Part shown: piece by piece, positions 39,291-47,460 of the stretch | Numbering within the stretch: the first letter of the stretch is position 1 | How the letters are laid out: every line of letters starts with the position of its first letter | NCBI GenBank assembly: GCA_020444545.1 | Contig: JAHLKT010000001.1 | Location: forward strand, 310,001 to 374,000 | Direction: 5' to 3' | Length of the DNA: 64,000 nucleotides | DNA from: Desulfarculaceae bacterium | GTDB lineage: Bacteria; Desulfobacterota; Desulfarculia; Desulfarculales; Desulfarculaceae | Notes under the pieces: generated by a model | Seen by the model: the letters and a program-made list of their open reading frames with translations, nothing else | The model's database searches: none | Told to the model about the DNA's origin: nothing | Made by a program: the position numbers and the translations under genes

Positions 39291-40646
39291 ATGAGGAAGC
39301 TTTGGTTGGCAACCGTCACACTCATGGTTCTGGGCCTGATGACCGTTCTGGCAGCGAGCGGCACTCTGGCCCAGAAACAACCCGCCGCGGGTGACAGCCA
39401 GGCGACGGCTCAGATCGCCAGCAAGGACATGCCGGCTAAACTGCAAACGGCCATCGCCAAGAGCCTGGCCGATCCAAAGTACGCCGACAAGACCAAAAAG
39501 GCCGTGGCCGCGGGCGTGGCCCAGCGCGGACCGGAGCCCGGTTTCCTGGGCATCCCCGGCGCGCCGGCCGCCCACTACGTCTGGGGCCTGTTGTGGGCCA
39601 TCTGGGTGGGCTGGATCTTCTCCACGGTGGGCGCCTTCGGCGGCATCATGGCCGGCGTGGGCCACATCACCATCTTCGGCCTGGCCGACTACGCCAAGAG
39701 CTTCGGCAAGGGCAACCCGGTGAACAAGCTGGTCACCGACTCCATCCGCGTGTCCAACCAATGGTTGGTGGGCCTATCCGCCCTTATCTCCAGCTTCAAC
39801 TACTACAAGATGGGCCGTCTGGTGCTGCCCCTGGGCGCCTGCCTGGCCATCGGCGGCGTGGCCGGCTCCTGGATGGTCCCCGAGCTGAGCGCCGGCAAGG
39901 TCTCGCTCAAGGACTACCTGGGCTACTTCGGCCTGATCGTGTTCGTGCTGGGTTGCTTCCTCATCTACGAGATGACCCCCCGGGGCCAGGCCTCCAAGAA
40001 GGCGGCCAAGGCGGCGGCGGCGGCCTTTGAGAAGAGCACCAAGGAAGGCGACACCAGCGACAAGGGCGTGAAGATCGTCGAGGGCAACCAGGGCCTCATG
40101 TGGGTCGCCCTGGGCTGCGTGGTGCTCAGCGCCCTGTGGTTCAACCTCTACGGCAAGTTCATGATCGTGGCCTATTTGCTGGCCCTGGCCGGCATGATCA
40201 TCACCTTCTTCATGGGCACCATCCGCTTCACCTTCTTCGGGGTGGAGTTCAAGTTCCGCGCCTTCATCCCCATGCTGGGCGGGCTCATCATCGCGGCCAT
40301 CGCCTCCTTCCTGGGCGTGGGCGGCGGCTTCCTGTTCGTGCCCTTCCTCACCTCGGTGGCCGGCCTGCCCATGTTCCTGGTGGCCGGCACCAGCGCCCTG
40401 GCCGTGCTGGTGGGCATGATCGTGAGCATCTTCTCCTACATGGTGGGCAAGGGCGTGGTGGTCTCCTGGGGCCTCATCGGCGCCGAGCTCATCGGCATCT
40501 TCATCGGCTCCATGATCGGCCCGCGCACCTCCAAGTACATCCCCGAGAAGGGCCTCAAGTGGATGTTCATCATCCTGGCCTTCTACGTGGGCCTGCGCTA
40601 CACCACCAAGGGCTTCCTGGGACAGAGCTGGGTGCCCCCCTTCTAG
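39291..40646 (+). CDS. TauE/SafE-family permease (anion or sulfite exporter)
   Basis: 451 residues. After a first hydrophobic segment and a ~60-residue Ala/Lys-rich periplasmic loop, about nine membrane helices follow. The family motif [16 protein letters not shown] (repeat with the G-G-G-F/P pattern) and GAFGGIMAGVGH are clear. A cytoplasmic or periplasmic charged loop (KKAAKAAAAAFEKSTKE) splits the protein in two. In sulfate reducers such proteins are linked to sulfite or sulfonate transport, which fits the likely lifestyle but is not shown. GGGGAGG precedes the ATG. Confidence 0.85.
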   Translation: MRKLWLATVTLMVLGLMTVLAASGTLAQKQPAAGDSQATAQIASKDMPAKLQTAIAKSLADPKYADKTKKAVAAGVAQRGPEPGFLGIPGAPAAHYVWGLLWAIWVGWIFSTVGAFGGIMAGVGHITIFGLADYAKSFGKGNPVNKLVTDSIRVSNQWLVGLSALISSFNYYKMGRLVLPLGACLAIGGVAGSWMVPELSAGKVSLKDYLGYFGLIVFVLGCFLIYEMTPRGQASKKAAKAAAAAFEKSTKEGDTSDKGVKIVEGNQGLMWVALGCVVLSALWFNLYGKFMIVAYLLALAGMIITFFMGTIRFTFFGVEFKFRAFIPMLGGLIIAAIASFLGVGGGFLFVPFLTSVAGLPMFLVAGTSALAVLVGMIVSIFSYMVGKGVVVSWGLIGAELIGIFIGSMIGPRTSKYIPEKGLKWMFIILAFYVGLRYTTKGFLGQSWVPPF

Positions 40647-40669
40647 GCCCAAACGACCAAGCACCAACC

Positions 40670-40703
40670 AGCGGGGCGGCCCATCGCGGCCGCCCCGCTG
40701 TTA
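40670..40703 (+). terminator. Terminator after the TauE/SafE gene
   Basis: A 12-bp GC stem (40670-40681 with 40688-40699) followed by GTTATTT. It sits 23 bp past the stop, and the small membrane protein's own start follows 50 bp on. Confidence 0.7.
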
Positions 40704-40752
40704 TTTGGGCTATACTTGTCCGGTACGAGCGCCCCATTTCAGGCGAGGCATC

Positions 40753-41283
40753 ATGGACCCGGTGTACTGGCTCTTGGCAAAAGCCGACCCCATCCTCATC
40801 GCCCCCTACCGCTGGTTCGCCGACCCGGTGACGGGCTGGTGGGTGGGCACGGCCATGCTCTGCCTATGGTGCACCCTGTTGGGCGAGGCCACCCTGGCCC
40901 TGGTGCACTGGTTCAACCGGGAGTACATCGAGCGCGAGAAGCGGCTGATGATGGAGGGCCAGGAGAAGAGCTGGGAGGCACTCCAGGCCGGCAACCGGCT
41001 GGCATACAAGGGGTTTAACGACCAGGCCAACGACTCCTTCGGCAAGAGCTTCTTCATGGGCGTGGCCATGGGCTCCTCATCCCTGTGGCCCGCTTTTTTG
41101 GCAATGGCCTGGCTGACTTGGCGCTTCGGCTCGGTGCAGGTGCCCCTGCCGCTCACCCCCTGGACCATTAATTTCGCGGCCGGGTTCATCCCCATATACA
41201 TCGCCATGCGCGTCTTGTGGTCCCTGGGCAAGCGGGCCTTGCGCCCTCCCTCCGAGCCTCCCTCGCGCTCCGGGCCGGCTTAA
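40753..41283 (+). CDS. Small membrane protein of unknown function
   Basis: 176 residues from ATG 40753. Three or four membrane helices: WWVGTAMLCLWCTLLGEATL, SLWPAFLAMAWLTWRF and FAAGFIPIYIAMRVLW. Between the first and second is a charged loop (FNREYIEREKRLMMEGQEKS, then NRLAYKGFNDQANDSFGKSF). The C-terminus is Pro/Ser-rich and basic. I do not recognise the family. It follows the TauE/SafE gene behind a terminator, so it is likely an accompanying protein. Confidence 0.65.
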   Translation: MDPVYWLLAKADPILIAPYRWFADPVTGWWVGTAMLCLWCTLLGEATLALVHWFNREYIEREKRLMMEGQEKSWEALQAGNRLAYKGFNDQANDSFGKSFFMGVAMGSSSLWPAFLAMAWLTWRFGSVQVPLPLTPWTINFAAGFIPIYIAMRVLWSLGKRALRPPSEPPSRSGPA

Positions 41284-41319
41284 TGTCTTCTAGGGCCGCG
41301 AAAAGATATTACAATCAGC

Positions 41320-41349
41320 TTGACAAACCGCCGCCTTAGTTGCTATTTT
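41320..41349 (+). promoter_or_regulatory. Promoter of the outer-membrane barrel gene
   Basis: TTGACA at 41320-41325 and TATTTT at 41344-41349 with an 18-bp spacer (or CTATTT at 17). The expected start is near 41356, at the 5' side of the folded leader. Confidence 0.55.
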
Positions 41350-41354
41350 TGGCG

Positions 41355-41571
41355 ACAAGGTTTCGTCAGGACCACGGGAAGCCGTCTCTCGGCTAGGAGA
41401 TCGGCGTCAATTTCCGCCCTGTCGTGGCCTTGTTAGCAAGGTTCTCCGCCTACAAAGGCCCAGGGGTGAGCCTACCCAGGACGGAGGATCTCGGCTGGAA
41501 TCGCCAGCCCTGGACATAGTGTTCAACGGCAAATGGCGCTTCCGGTATCCCTGGAAAGGAGAAAAGGTCTA
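41355..41571 (+). ncRNA. Long structured 5' leader of the barrel-protein gene
   Basis: About 217 bases ahead of the start codon. Long-range stems are ACAAGG (41355-41360) with CCTTGT (41428-41433) and CCACG (41372-41376) with CGTGG (41423-41427); inside them are two hairpins (GCCGTCTC/GAGATCGGC and GGCG/CGCC). A second domain is closed by CTCCG/CGGAG around 41443-41488, and the hairpin GGCTGG-AATCG-CCAGCC follows at 41492-41508. I cannot match it to a known riboswitch. Confidence 0.45.
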
Positions 41572-42726
41572 ATGAAGAAATTTATGATCATCGCTATCGC
41601 GGCGATGGCCATGTTGGCCGTATCCGTGCCGGCCCTGGCGGACGTGTCGCCTTCGACCTACACGTTCCAGATGGGCGCTCGTATGCTGACCGACATCGGC
41701 TGGGATCAGCGTAGCGAAGAGCTTACCAACAACGGCTCCGACGCGGTCGGCAGCTGGTTCCTGAACATGCCTGGTCACAGCTACCTGCGCGCCCGCTTCT
41801 ACAGCGTGGACAAAAACGTGGGTGGCCGTATCGAGCTCGGCCTTAAGAGCCTGCAGCCCGAAGCCAGCGTCAGCCTGCGTTATGCCTACGCCTATTGGCG
41901 TGTGGGCAACTGCCGTATCCTGGCTGGTCAGACCGACAACTGGTTCGGTTCCTTGGCCTACCACGTGCGTCAGTACGTCGGCCTGAACGAGAACGCTCAC
42001 CTGTTGATGTTCGGCTGGGGCTTCCTGTGGCCTCACCGCGTGCCTCAGGTGCAGTTCACCTATAACACCGCCAAGTGGGGCGTCCAGTTCGCGCTGGAAG
42101 AGCCGCGCCAGAAGACCAACTACTTCGGCACCGGCACCGACAGCAGCTTCATGTTCCCCCGCGCCAGCGTGACCTTGATGTTCAAGTTCGGCGGCTTCAT
42201 GGCTCACCCGGGCTTCAACTTCGTGAACCACAAGTATGAGTCCGGCAGCACCGGCGCCTTTGACGACAGCTACAACACCTGGGCCTTCGTGCTCCCGATC
42301 AAGTACACTGTCGGCGCCTTCACCCTAAAGTTCCAGGGCCACTACGGCGTGAACTTCGCGACTGAGTATCCCTTCTACCCCGTCGCCCTTACCCAGCCTT
42401 ACCGCAACGGCATCACCACCGGCGGTATCGACGACACCACCATCTACGGTGGTATCCTGGCCGGCGAGTACAAGATCGGCAAGATCATGATCACCGGTGG
42501 CGTGGGCTACGAGAACTTCTCCAACGACGCCTGGTCCGGCAAGAACGGCTTCTCCAAGGACGAGAACGTCCGCATGGGCGCCTTCATCGCCGTGCCTTAC
42601 CAGTTCACCAAGAACTTCGGTGTCCACCCCGAGTTCTCGTACTTCAACTACGGCGACAGCCCCCAGACCGGCAACGGCCAGGGCAACGAGTGGCTGCTGG
42701 GCGTGCAGTTCCGCTTCGTCTTCTAA
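41572..42726 (+). CDS. Outer-membrane beta-barrel (porin-like) protein
   Basis: 384 residues from ATG 41572. A signal peptide (MKKFMIIAIAAMAMLAVS, cleavage at VPALA-D) is followed by alternating aromatic strands typical of a barrel (YLRARFYSVDKNVGGRIELG, WLLGVQFRFVF) and a C-terminal Phe, the BAM recognition signal. The codon usage (more CGT and GGT) suggests strong expression. It resembles the conserved outer-membrane proteins of sulfate reducers described as porins; transported solutes are unknown. AAAGGAGAA precedes the start. Confidence 0.8.
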   Translation: MKKFMIIAIAAMAMLAVSVPALADVSPSTYTFQMGARMLTDIGWDQRSEELTNNGSDAVGSWFLNMPGHSYLRARFYSVDKNVGGRIELGLKSLQPEASVSLRYAYAYWRVGNCRILAGQTDNWFGSLAYHVRQYVGLNENAHLLMFGWGFLWPHRVPQVQFTYNTAKWGVQFALEEPRQKTNYFGTGTDSSFMFPRASVTLMFKFGGFMAHPGFNFVNHKYESGSTGAFDDSYNTWAFVLPIKYTVGAFTLKFQGHYGVNFATEYPFYPVALTQPYRNGITTGGIDDTTIYGGILAGEYKIGKIMITGGVGYENFSNDAWSGKNGFSKDENVRMGAFIAVPYQFTKNFGVHPEFSYFNYGDSPQTGNGQGNEWLLGVQFRFVF

Positions 42727-42753
42727 GACAAGCTTAACCGCATAAATCACCCC

Positions 42754-42790
42754 AAGGGGGCCCGGCTTAAAGCCGGGCCCCCTTTCTTTT
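42754..42790 (+). terminator. Rho-independent terminator after the barrel gene
   Basis: A 14-bp perfect stem (AAGGGGGCCCGGCTT with its complement across AA) followed by TTTCTTTT, 27 bp past the stop. It is among the strongest terminators in the window. Confidence 0.9.
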
Positions 42791-43107
42791 GCCCTTCGCC
42801 CCCGGCCGGGCCCGGCGGCGGTGGCGCGGGAGGCCCGGCGATGGTAGCTTTTGGCTCACTTTCGCACAATAACCTTGACAGAGTTGGTTTTATGGGCTTA
42901 CAAAACGGCATCCGGGAAATTGCCGGTCCCGCTGCCGCCGAAGGCGGGGCGGGAGTTTTAGCTTGCACCGGGAGTGCGATGCGGGCGGCCGCCTTTCAGG
43001 GCTGACGATAGGTCTTAATACCTGAGCGGCAAGCGCCGGTCCCCAGCGGGTCCGCCGCCGTCCCAACCGTATCTCCCGTTTGGACATTCAAGGTAAGGAG
43101 CTCCGCG
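42791..43107 (+). other. Upstream region of the aminotransferase gene with a possible leader
   Basis: 317 bp without a gene. TTGACA at 42875-42880 is followed 17 bp later by TTACAA, a weak promoter match. The remaining ~200 bases to the start codon hold several inverted repeats (for example CCGCC-GAA-GGCGG near 42934 and AGGT-ACCT near 43010). AAGGAG precedes ATG 43108. I do not recognise a riboswitch class. Confidence 0.4.
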
Positions 43108-44250
43108 ATGAAAAAAGTCTCCCTTTTGGCGCCTGGCCCCACGCCGGTTCCGCCTCGCACCCTGCTGGCCATGGCTCAGCCCTTGATCCACCACCGCTCC
43201 AGCGACTTCCTGGAGATTTTCGGCAAGGTGCGCGCCGGTCTCAAAAAGATCTTCAAGACCGAGAACGACGTTCTGGTCTTCTGCAGCAGCGGCACCGGCG
43301 CCATGGAGAGCGCGGTGGCCAACCTGCTCTCCCCGGGCGACAAGGCCATCGCCATCCGCGGCGGCAAGTTCGGCGAGCGTTGGACCGAGATCCTGGAGGC
43401 TTACGGCTGCGTCCCGGTGAACCTGGACGTGGAGTGGGGACACGCGGTCAAGCCGGCCGACGTGGCCAAGCTTTTGGCCGACGACCCCAGCATCAAGGCG
43501 GTCTACGTGCAGGCCCTGGAGACCTCCACCGGCGTGAACCACCCCATCAAGGAGCTGGCCGAGGTGACCAAGGACACCGGCGCCGTCCTGGTGGTCGACG
43601 CGGTGAGCGCCTTGGGCGTGTACGACATCCCCACCGACGAGTGGGGCCTGGACGTGGTGATCAGCGGCTCCCAGAAGGCCCTCATGCTGCCTCCGGGCCT
43701 GGCTTTCGCGGCCATCGGCCCCAAGGCCAAGAAGATGATGGAAAGCTCCACTTGCCCCAAGTTCTATTTCTCCTGGGCCAAGGAGCTCAAGACCCAGAGC
43801 ATCAACAAGGGCTCCTTCACTTCGCCGGTGCCCTTGTTCCTGGGTCTGTTGGACATCTTCGAGGTCATGGAGGAGATGGGCGGCCTGGAGAACATCTACA
43901 AAGAGACCGAGATCAAGTCCAAGGCCTTCAAGGCCGCCGTGGCCGCCTGGGGCCTGGAGCTCTACTCCAAGGAGAACGCCTCCACCGGCCTGACCGCGGT
44001 CATGGCTCCGGAGGGCATGGACGCCCAGGACGTGGTGGGCTGGCTCAAGAACAAGTACGCCATCTTCATCGCCGGCGGCCAGGCCCAGGCCAAGGGCAAG
44101 ATCTTCCGCGTGGCCCACATGGGCTTCATCAGCGAGTTCGACACCCTGCAGGCCATCAGCGCCATCGAGATGGCTCTGGCCGGCCTGGGTTATGATTTCG
44201 AAATGGGCTCCGGCGTGGCCGCGGCCCAGAAGATTTTCGGGGAGGCGTAG
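43108..44250 (+). CDS. Class V aminotransferase (alanine/serine-glyoxylate or phosphoserine type)
   Basis: 380 residues. PLP lysine K190 is in SGSQKALMLPPGLAF, with VFCSSGTGAMESAVANLLSP and VVVDAVSALGVYDIP typical of the AGXT-like class V branch. Start behind AAGGAG. It is followed after 2 bp by a phosphoglycerate dehydrogenase-like gene; in many anaerobes this pair stands in for SerC plus SerA in serine synthesis. So a phosphoserine transaminase role is likely, but glyoxylate transamination cannot be excluded. Confidence 0.85.
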   Translation: MKKVSLLAPGPTPVPPRTLLAMAQPLIHHRSSDFLEIFGKVRAGLKKIFKTENDVLVFCSSGTGAMESAVANLLSPGDKAIAIRGGKFGERWTEILEAYGCVPVNLDVEWGHAVKPADVAKLLADDPSIKAVYVQALETSTGVNHPIKELAEVTKDTGAVLVVDAVSALGVYDIPTDEWGLDVVISGSQKALMLPPGLAFAAIGPKAKKMMESSTCPKFYFSWAKELKTQSINKGSFTSPVPLFLGLLDIFEVMEEMGGLENIYKETEIKSKAFKAAVAAWGLELYSKENASTGLTAVMAPEGMDAQDVVGWLKNKYAIFIAGGQAQAKGKIFRVAHMGFISEFDTLQAISAIEMALAGLGYDFEMGSGVAAAQKIFGEA

Positions 44251-44252
44251 TC

Positions 44253-45200
44253 ATGAAGATACTGGTCTCTGACGCCCTGCATGAAAAAGGCGTGCAGATT
44301 TTCAAGGACGAGGGTTTCGAGGTGGAGGTCAACACGGGCCTGAGCCCCGAGGAGCTCCGCCAGGCCATCAAGGGCGTGTCCGGGCTGGTCATCCGCTCGG
44401 CCACCCAGGTGGACCAGGCTCTCTTGGACGCCGCCGACGAGCTGAAGGTGGTGGGCCGGGCCGGCACCGGCCTGGACAACGTGGACATCCCGGCGGCCAC
44501 CGAGGCCGGCGTGGTGATCATGAACACCCCGGGCCAGAACTCCAATGCCGCCGCCGAGCTGGCCATGGGCCACATCTTCGCGCTTAGCCGCCACATCGCC
44601 CGGGGCAACCGGGGCCTGAAGGAAGGCAAGTGGGAGAAGAAGCAGCTCCGCGGCCGCGAGCTCAAGGGCAAGACCCTGGGCATCGTGGGCATGGGCAACA
44701 TCGGGCGCATCCTGGCCGAGCTGGGCGCGGGCGTCAAGATGAAGGTCATCGGCTTCGACCCCTTCCTGGGGCCCGAGGACATCAAGGCCCGGGGCGCCGA
44801 GCCGGCCAGCTTCGATGACATCCTGGCCAACTCCGACTACATCTCCATCCACGTGCCCAAGACCGCCGAAACCAGCGGCCTGTTCAACGCCGAGAACATC
44901 GCCAAGATGAAGGACGGCGCCTATCTGATCAACTGCGCCCGGGGCGGCATCGTGGACGAGGGCGCCCTGTGCGACGCCCTGGCCGAGGGCAAGCTCTCCG
45001 GCGCGGCCCTGGACGTGTTCGAGGTGGAGCCCCTGCCGGCCGATAGCCGCCTGGTGTTCGCCGACGACGTGGCCTGCACCCCGCACCTGGGGGCCAACAC
45101 CTTCGAGGCCCAGGAGAACGTGGCCGTGGCCGTGGCCAACCAGATCAGCAAGTACCTTAAGACCGGCGTGGCCGACTTCGCGGTGAACCAACCCAAGTAG
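44253..45200 (+). CDS. serA: D-3-phosphoglycerate dehydrogenase, short form
   Basis: 315 residues. 2-hydroxyacid dehydrogenase fold: NAD-binding GIVGMGNIGRIL, catalytic Arg in NCARGGIVDEGAL, the acidic residue in ALDVFEVEPLP and catalytic His in CTPHLGANT. The Gly-rich GRAGTGLDNVDIPAA segment is typical of SerA. It ends without the C-terminal ASB/ACT domains of long SerA, so serine feedback by ACT is not expected. The 2-bp gap to the aminotransferase and the following terminator define a two-gene operon. Confidence 0.85.
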   Translation: MKILVSDALHEKGVQIFKDEGFEVEVNTGLSPEELRQAIKGVSGLVIRSATQVDQALLDAADELKVVGRAGTGLDNVDIPAATEAGVVIMNTPGQNSNAAAELAMGHIFALSRHIARGNRGLKEGKWEKKQLRGRELKGKTLGIVGMGNIGRILAELGAGVKMKVIGFDPFLGPEDIKARGAEPASFDDILANSDYISIHVPKTAETSGLFNAENIAKMKDGAYLINCARGGIVDEGALCDALAEGKLSGAALDVFEVEPLPADSRLVFADDVACTPHLGANTFEAQENVAVAVANQISKYLKTGVADFAVNQPK

Positions 45201-45225
45201 CAAGGCCCACCAGCCAAGGCATTCC

Positions 45226-45261
45226 GGCCCGGCCGCTCCCCCGAGCGGCCGGGCCTTTTTT
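45226..45261 (+). terminator. Rho-independent terminator after serA
   Basis: GGCCCGGCCGCTC pairs with GAGCGGCCGGGCC across CCCC (13 bp, perfect), followed by T6, 25 bp after the stop. Confidence 0.92.
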
Positions 45262-45330
45262 GGGCCCCCGGCCCGCCTCCGGGCTTTGCCCGGTTGCGCA
45301 TGGCCCCGGGCATACTTATAGTTATGGATA

Positions 45331-45393
45331 GTTGGCGACCGGATAGGTGCGTTCCGGTTGGCGACACGTAAAAGTTTTGGTGCGTTCCGGTGG
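45331..45393 (+). repeat. Interleaved direct repeats upstream of the DUF1844 gene
   Basis: Unit GTTGGCGAC occurs at 45331-45339 and 45357-45365; unit GGTGCGTTCCGGT occurs at 45346-45358 and 45379-45391. They alternate A-B-A-B just ahead of the start codon at 45417. They could be operator sites or a recent small duplication. Confidence 0.5.
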
Positions 45394-45416
45394 TTAGGTT
45401 CACGAAAGGCTAGTAA

Positions 45417-45881
45417 ATGAGCGAACAAGACAAGGGTTTCACGGTAAAGGATCGCCGCCGCCGTTTCGACATGGACGGCGAGGCGCCCTCCGCCCAAGAG
45501 GAGGCGAAAGAGACTCAGTTGCGCGAAGAGGCCGCGGCTCCCCCGCCGCCTCCCGATCCCCAGCCCGACCTGGGCCAGGGGTCCGACCTGGAGATGGAGA
45601 TGGAGCAAGAGCCCCAAGAGGGACAAAGGCACCATCTGCCTCCGGTGGACTTCAGCGGACTGATCCTATCCCTTGCCCATGCCACCATGATGCACCTGGG
45701 CCAGATTCCCGATCCCAACGGGCAGCCCATGCCCGCGGACCTGGAGCTGGCCCGGCACACCATCGACACCATCGCCATGCTCAAGGAAAAGACCCAGGGC
45801 AACCTGAGCCCCGAGGAGCAGCAGTTGGTGGAGACCGCCTTGACCGAGCTGCGCATGGCCTTTGTCCAGATCGCACGCTAG
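45417..45881 (+). CDS. DUF1844 domain protein
   Basis: 154 residues. The N-terminal ~75 residues are charged and Pro-rich (SAQEEAKETQLREEAAAPPP) and likely unstructured. The C-terminal ~80 residues are the DUF1844 helical domain: PVDFSGLILSLAHATMMHLG, ELARHTIDTIAMLKEKTQGN and EEQQLVETALTELRMAFVQI. Such proteins are common in Desulfobacterota; no function is known. It precedes the DegP gene by 35 bp and may be cotranscribed. Confidence 0.9.
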   Translation: MSEQDKGFTVKDRRRRFDMDGEAPSAQEEAKETQLREEAAAPPPPPDPQPDLGQGSDLEMEMEQEPQEGQRHHLPPVDFSGLILSLAHATMMHLGQIPDPNGQPMPADLELARHTIDTIAMLKEKTQGNLSPEEQQLVETALTELRMAFVQIAR

Positions 45882-45916
45882 CCTCCTAATTCACCTTTCT
45901 TAGGAGGAGACACTAA

Positions 45917-47407
45917 ATGTCTTTTGCAAGACGTATGAATATCCATAAGCCCCTGCTGCTGGCGCTGGCCCTGTTGATGGCCCTGGCCGTGGCGGTTCCG
46001 GCGAGCGCCGAGTACGTGCCCGCCTCCTTCGCCGACCTGGCCTCCAAGGTCTCGCCGGCGGTGGTCAACATCCGCATCGTCAAGGTCATCAAATCCGGTG
46101 GCCCCGGCATGTACAACTTCCAGGGACAGCAGCAGGGCCCGGGCTCGGAAAACCAGCCCGGCGCGCCCGACCTGCATGAGTTCTTCCGCCGCTTCTTCGG
46201 CGGCCAGGGCGGCCCCGGCGGTCCCGGCGGCCCCGGCATGCCTCCGGGCCATCCCCGCGAGTTCAAGCAGCGCGCCCTGGGCTCCGGCGTGATCATCGAC
46301 CCCACCGGCTACGCCATCACCAACAACCATGTGGTGGCCGAGGCCGACGAGATCCTGGTGCGGACCAAGGACGAGAAGGAATACCCGGCCACCATCGTGG
46401 GCCGCGACCCCAAGACCGACCTGGCCCTGATCAAGATCAAGGCCGATCATGAGCTGCCCTTCTTGTCCCTGGGCGACAGCGACAAGGTGCGGGTGGGCGA
46501 TTGGGTCCTGGCCGTGGGCAACCCCTTCGGCCTGGAGCACACCGTCACCGCGGGCATCATCAGCGCCAAGGGCCGCATCATCGGCGCGGGCCCCTATGAC
46601 AACTTCCTGCAGACCGACGCCAGCATCAACCCGGGCAACTCCGGCGGCCCGTTGATCAACCTCAAGGGCGAGGTGATCGGCATCAACACCGCCATCGTGC
46701 CCCAGGGCCAGGGCCTGGGCTTCGCCATCCCGGTGAACACCACCAAGCAGATAGTGGCCCAGCTCAAGACTACCGGCCGGGTGATCCGCGGCTGGCTGGG
46801 CGTCACTATCCAGCCCGTGACCAAGGAGCTGGCCGAGAAGTTCGGCCTGGACGAGGCCATGGGAGCCCTGGTGGCCGACGTGGTGCCCGGCAGCCCGGCG
46901 GCCAAGGCCGGCCTGAAGCGCGGCGACGTGATCGTGCGCTACGACGGCAAGAAGGTCAAGGACATGCAGGCCCTGCCCCGCCTGGTGGCCGAGACCAAGG
47001 TGGGCAACGAGGTCACCGTGGAAGTGGTGCGCGGCGGCAAGAAGCGCCCCTTGCAGGTCACCATCGGCGAGCTCAAGTCCGAGACCCCGGCCAAGGCCAA
47101 GGTGGGCAAGGTGGAGCAGAACAAGCTGGGCCTGGCCCTGCAGCAGCTCACCCCCGACCTGGCCAAGCAGCTGGGCATCCCGGGCAAGAAGGGCCTGGTC
47201 ATCACCGGCATCGAGGGCGGCAGCCCCGCGGCCGAGGCCGGTCTGATGCGCGGCGACGTGATCCTGGAGGCGGCCCAGAAGCCGGTGACCAACCTGCAAG
47301 AGTTCAACGACGCGGCGGGCAAGCTCAAGCCCGGCGACGGCCTGCTCCTGCTGGTCCAGCGCCGCGACTCCACCCTGTTCGTGGTGATCAAGGCGCCTAA
47401 AAACTAG
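45917..47407 (+). CDS. degP: DegP/HtrA-type periplasmic serine protease
   Basis: 496 residues. A signal sequence (LLLALALLMALAVAVPASAE) is followed by a Gly/Pro-rich flexible loop (about residues 65-110, GGQGGPGGPGGPGMPPG) and the trypsin-like domain with triad H138 (NNHVVAEAD), D168 (KTDLALIKI) and S242 (NPGNSGGPL). Two PDZ domains follow (about 285-385, with SPAAKAGLKRGDVI, and about 395-495, with SPAAEAGLMRGDVI). It is an envelope quality-control protease/chaperone. AGGAGG precedes the ATG. Whether Q or P type is not clear. Confidence 0.93.
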   Translation: MSFARRMNIHKPLLLALALLMALAVAVPASAEYVPASFADLASKVSPAVVNIRIVKVIKSGGPGMYNFQGQQQGPGSENQPGAPDLHEFFRRFFGGQGGPGGPGGPGMPPGHPREFKQRALGSGVIIDPTGYAITNNHVVAEADEILVRTKDEKEYPATIVGRDPKTDLALIKIKADHELPFLSLGDSDKVRVGDWVLAVGNPFGLEHTVTAGIISAKGRIIGAGPYDNFLQTDASINPGNSGGPLINLKGEVIGINTAIVPQGQGLGFAIPVNTTKQIVAQLKTTGRVIRGWLGVTIQPVTKELAEKFGLDEAMGALVADVVPGSPAAKAGLKRGDVIVRYDGKKVKDMQALPRLVAETKVGNEVTVEVVRGGKKRPLQVTIGELKSETPAKAKVGKVEQNKLGLALQQLTPDLAKQLGIPGKKGLVITGIEGGSPAAEAGLMRGDVILEAAQKPVTNLQEFNDAAGKLKPGDGLLLLVQRRDSTLFVVIKAPKN

Positions 47408-47421
47408 ACCAACCGCAAACC

Positions 47422-47448
47422 GGGGGGCCCTTCGGGGCCCCCCTTTTT
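47422..47448 (+). terminator. Rho-independent terminator after degP
   Basis: GGGGGGCCC, TTC loop, matching GGGCCCCCC and TTTTT. It lies 15 bp past the stop, and the ispE start follows 13 bp later. Confidence 0.85.
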
Positions 47449-47460
47449 CGTGAGGGGCTC

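Noticed and set aside
41355-41571. Known riboswitch in the barrel leader
   Set aside because: I compared it in memory with cobalamin, SAM, c-di-GMP, glycine and guanidine types; no conserved core was found, so no class is assigned.
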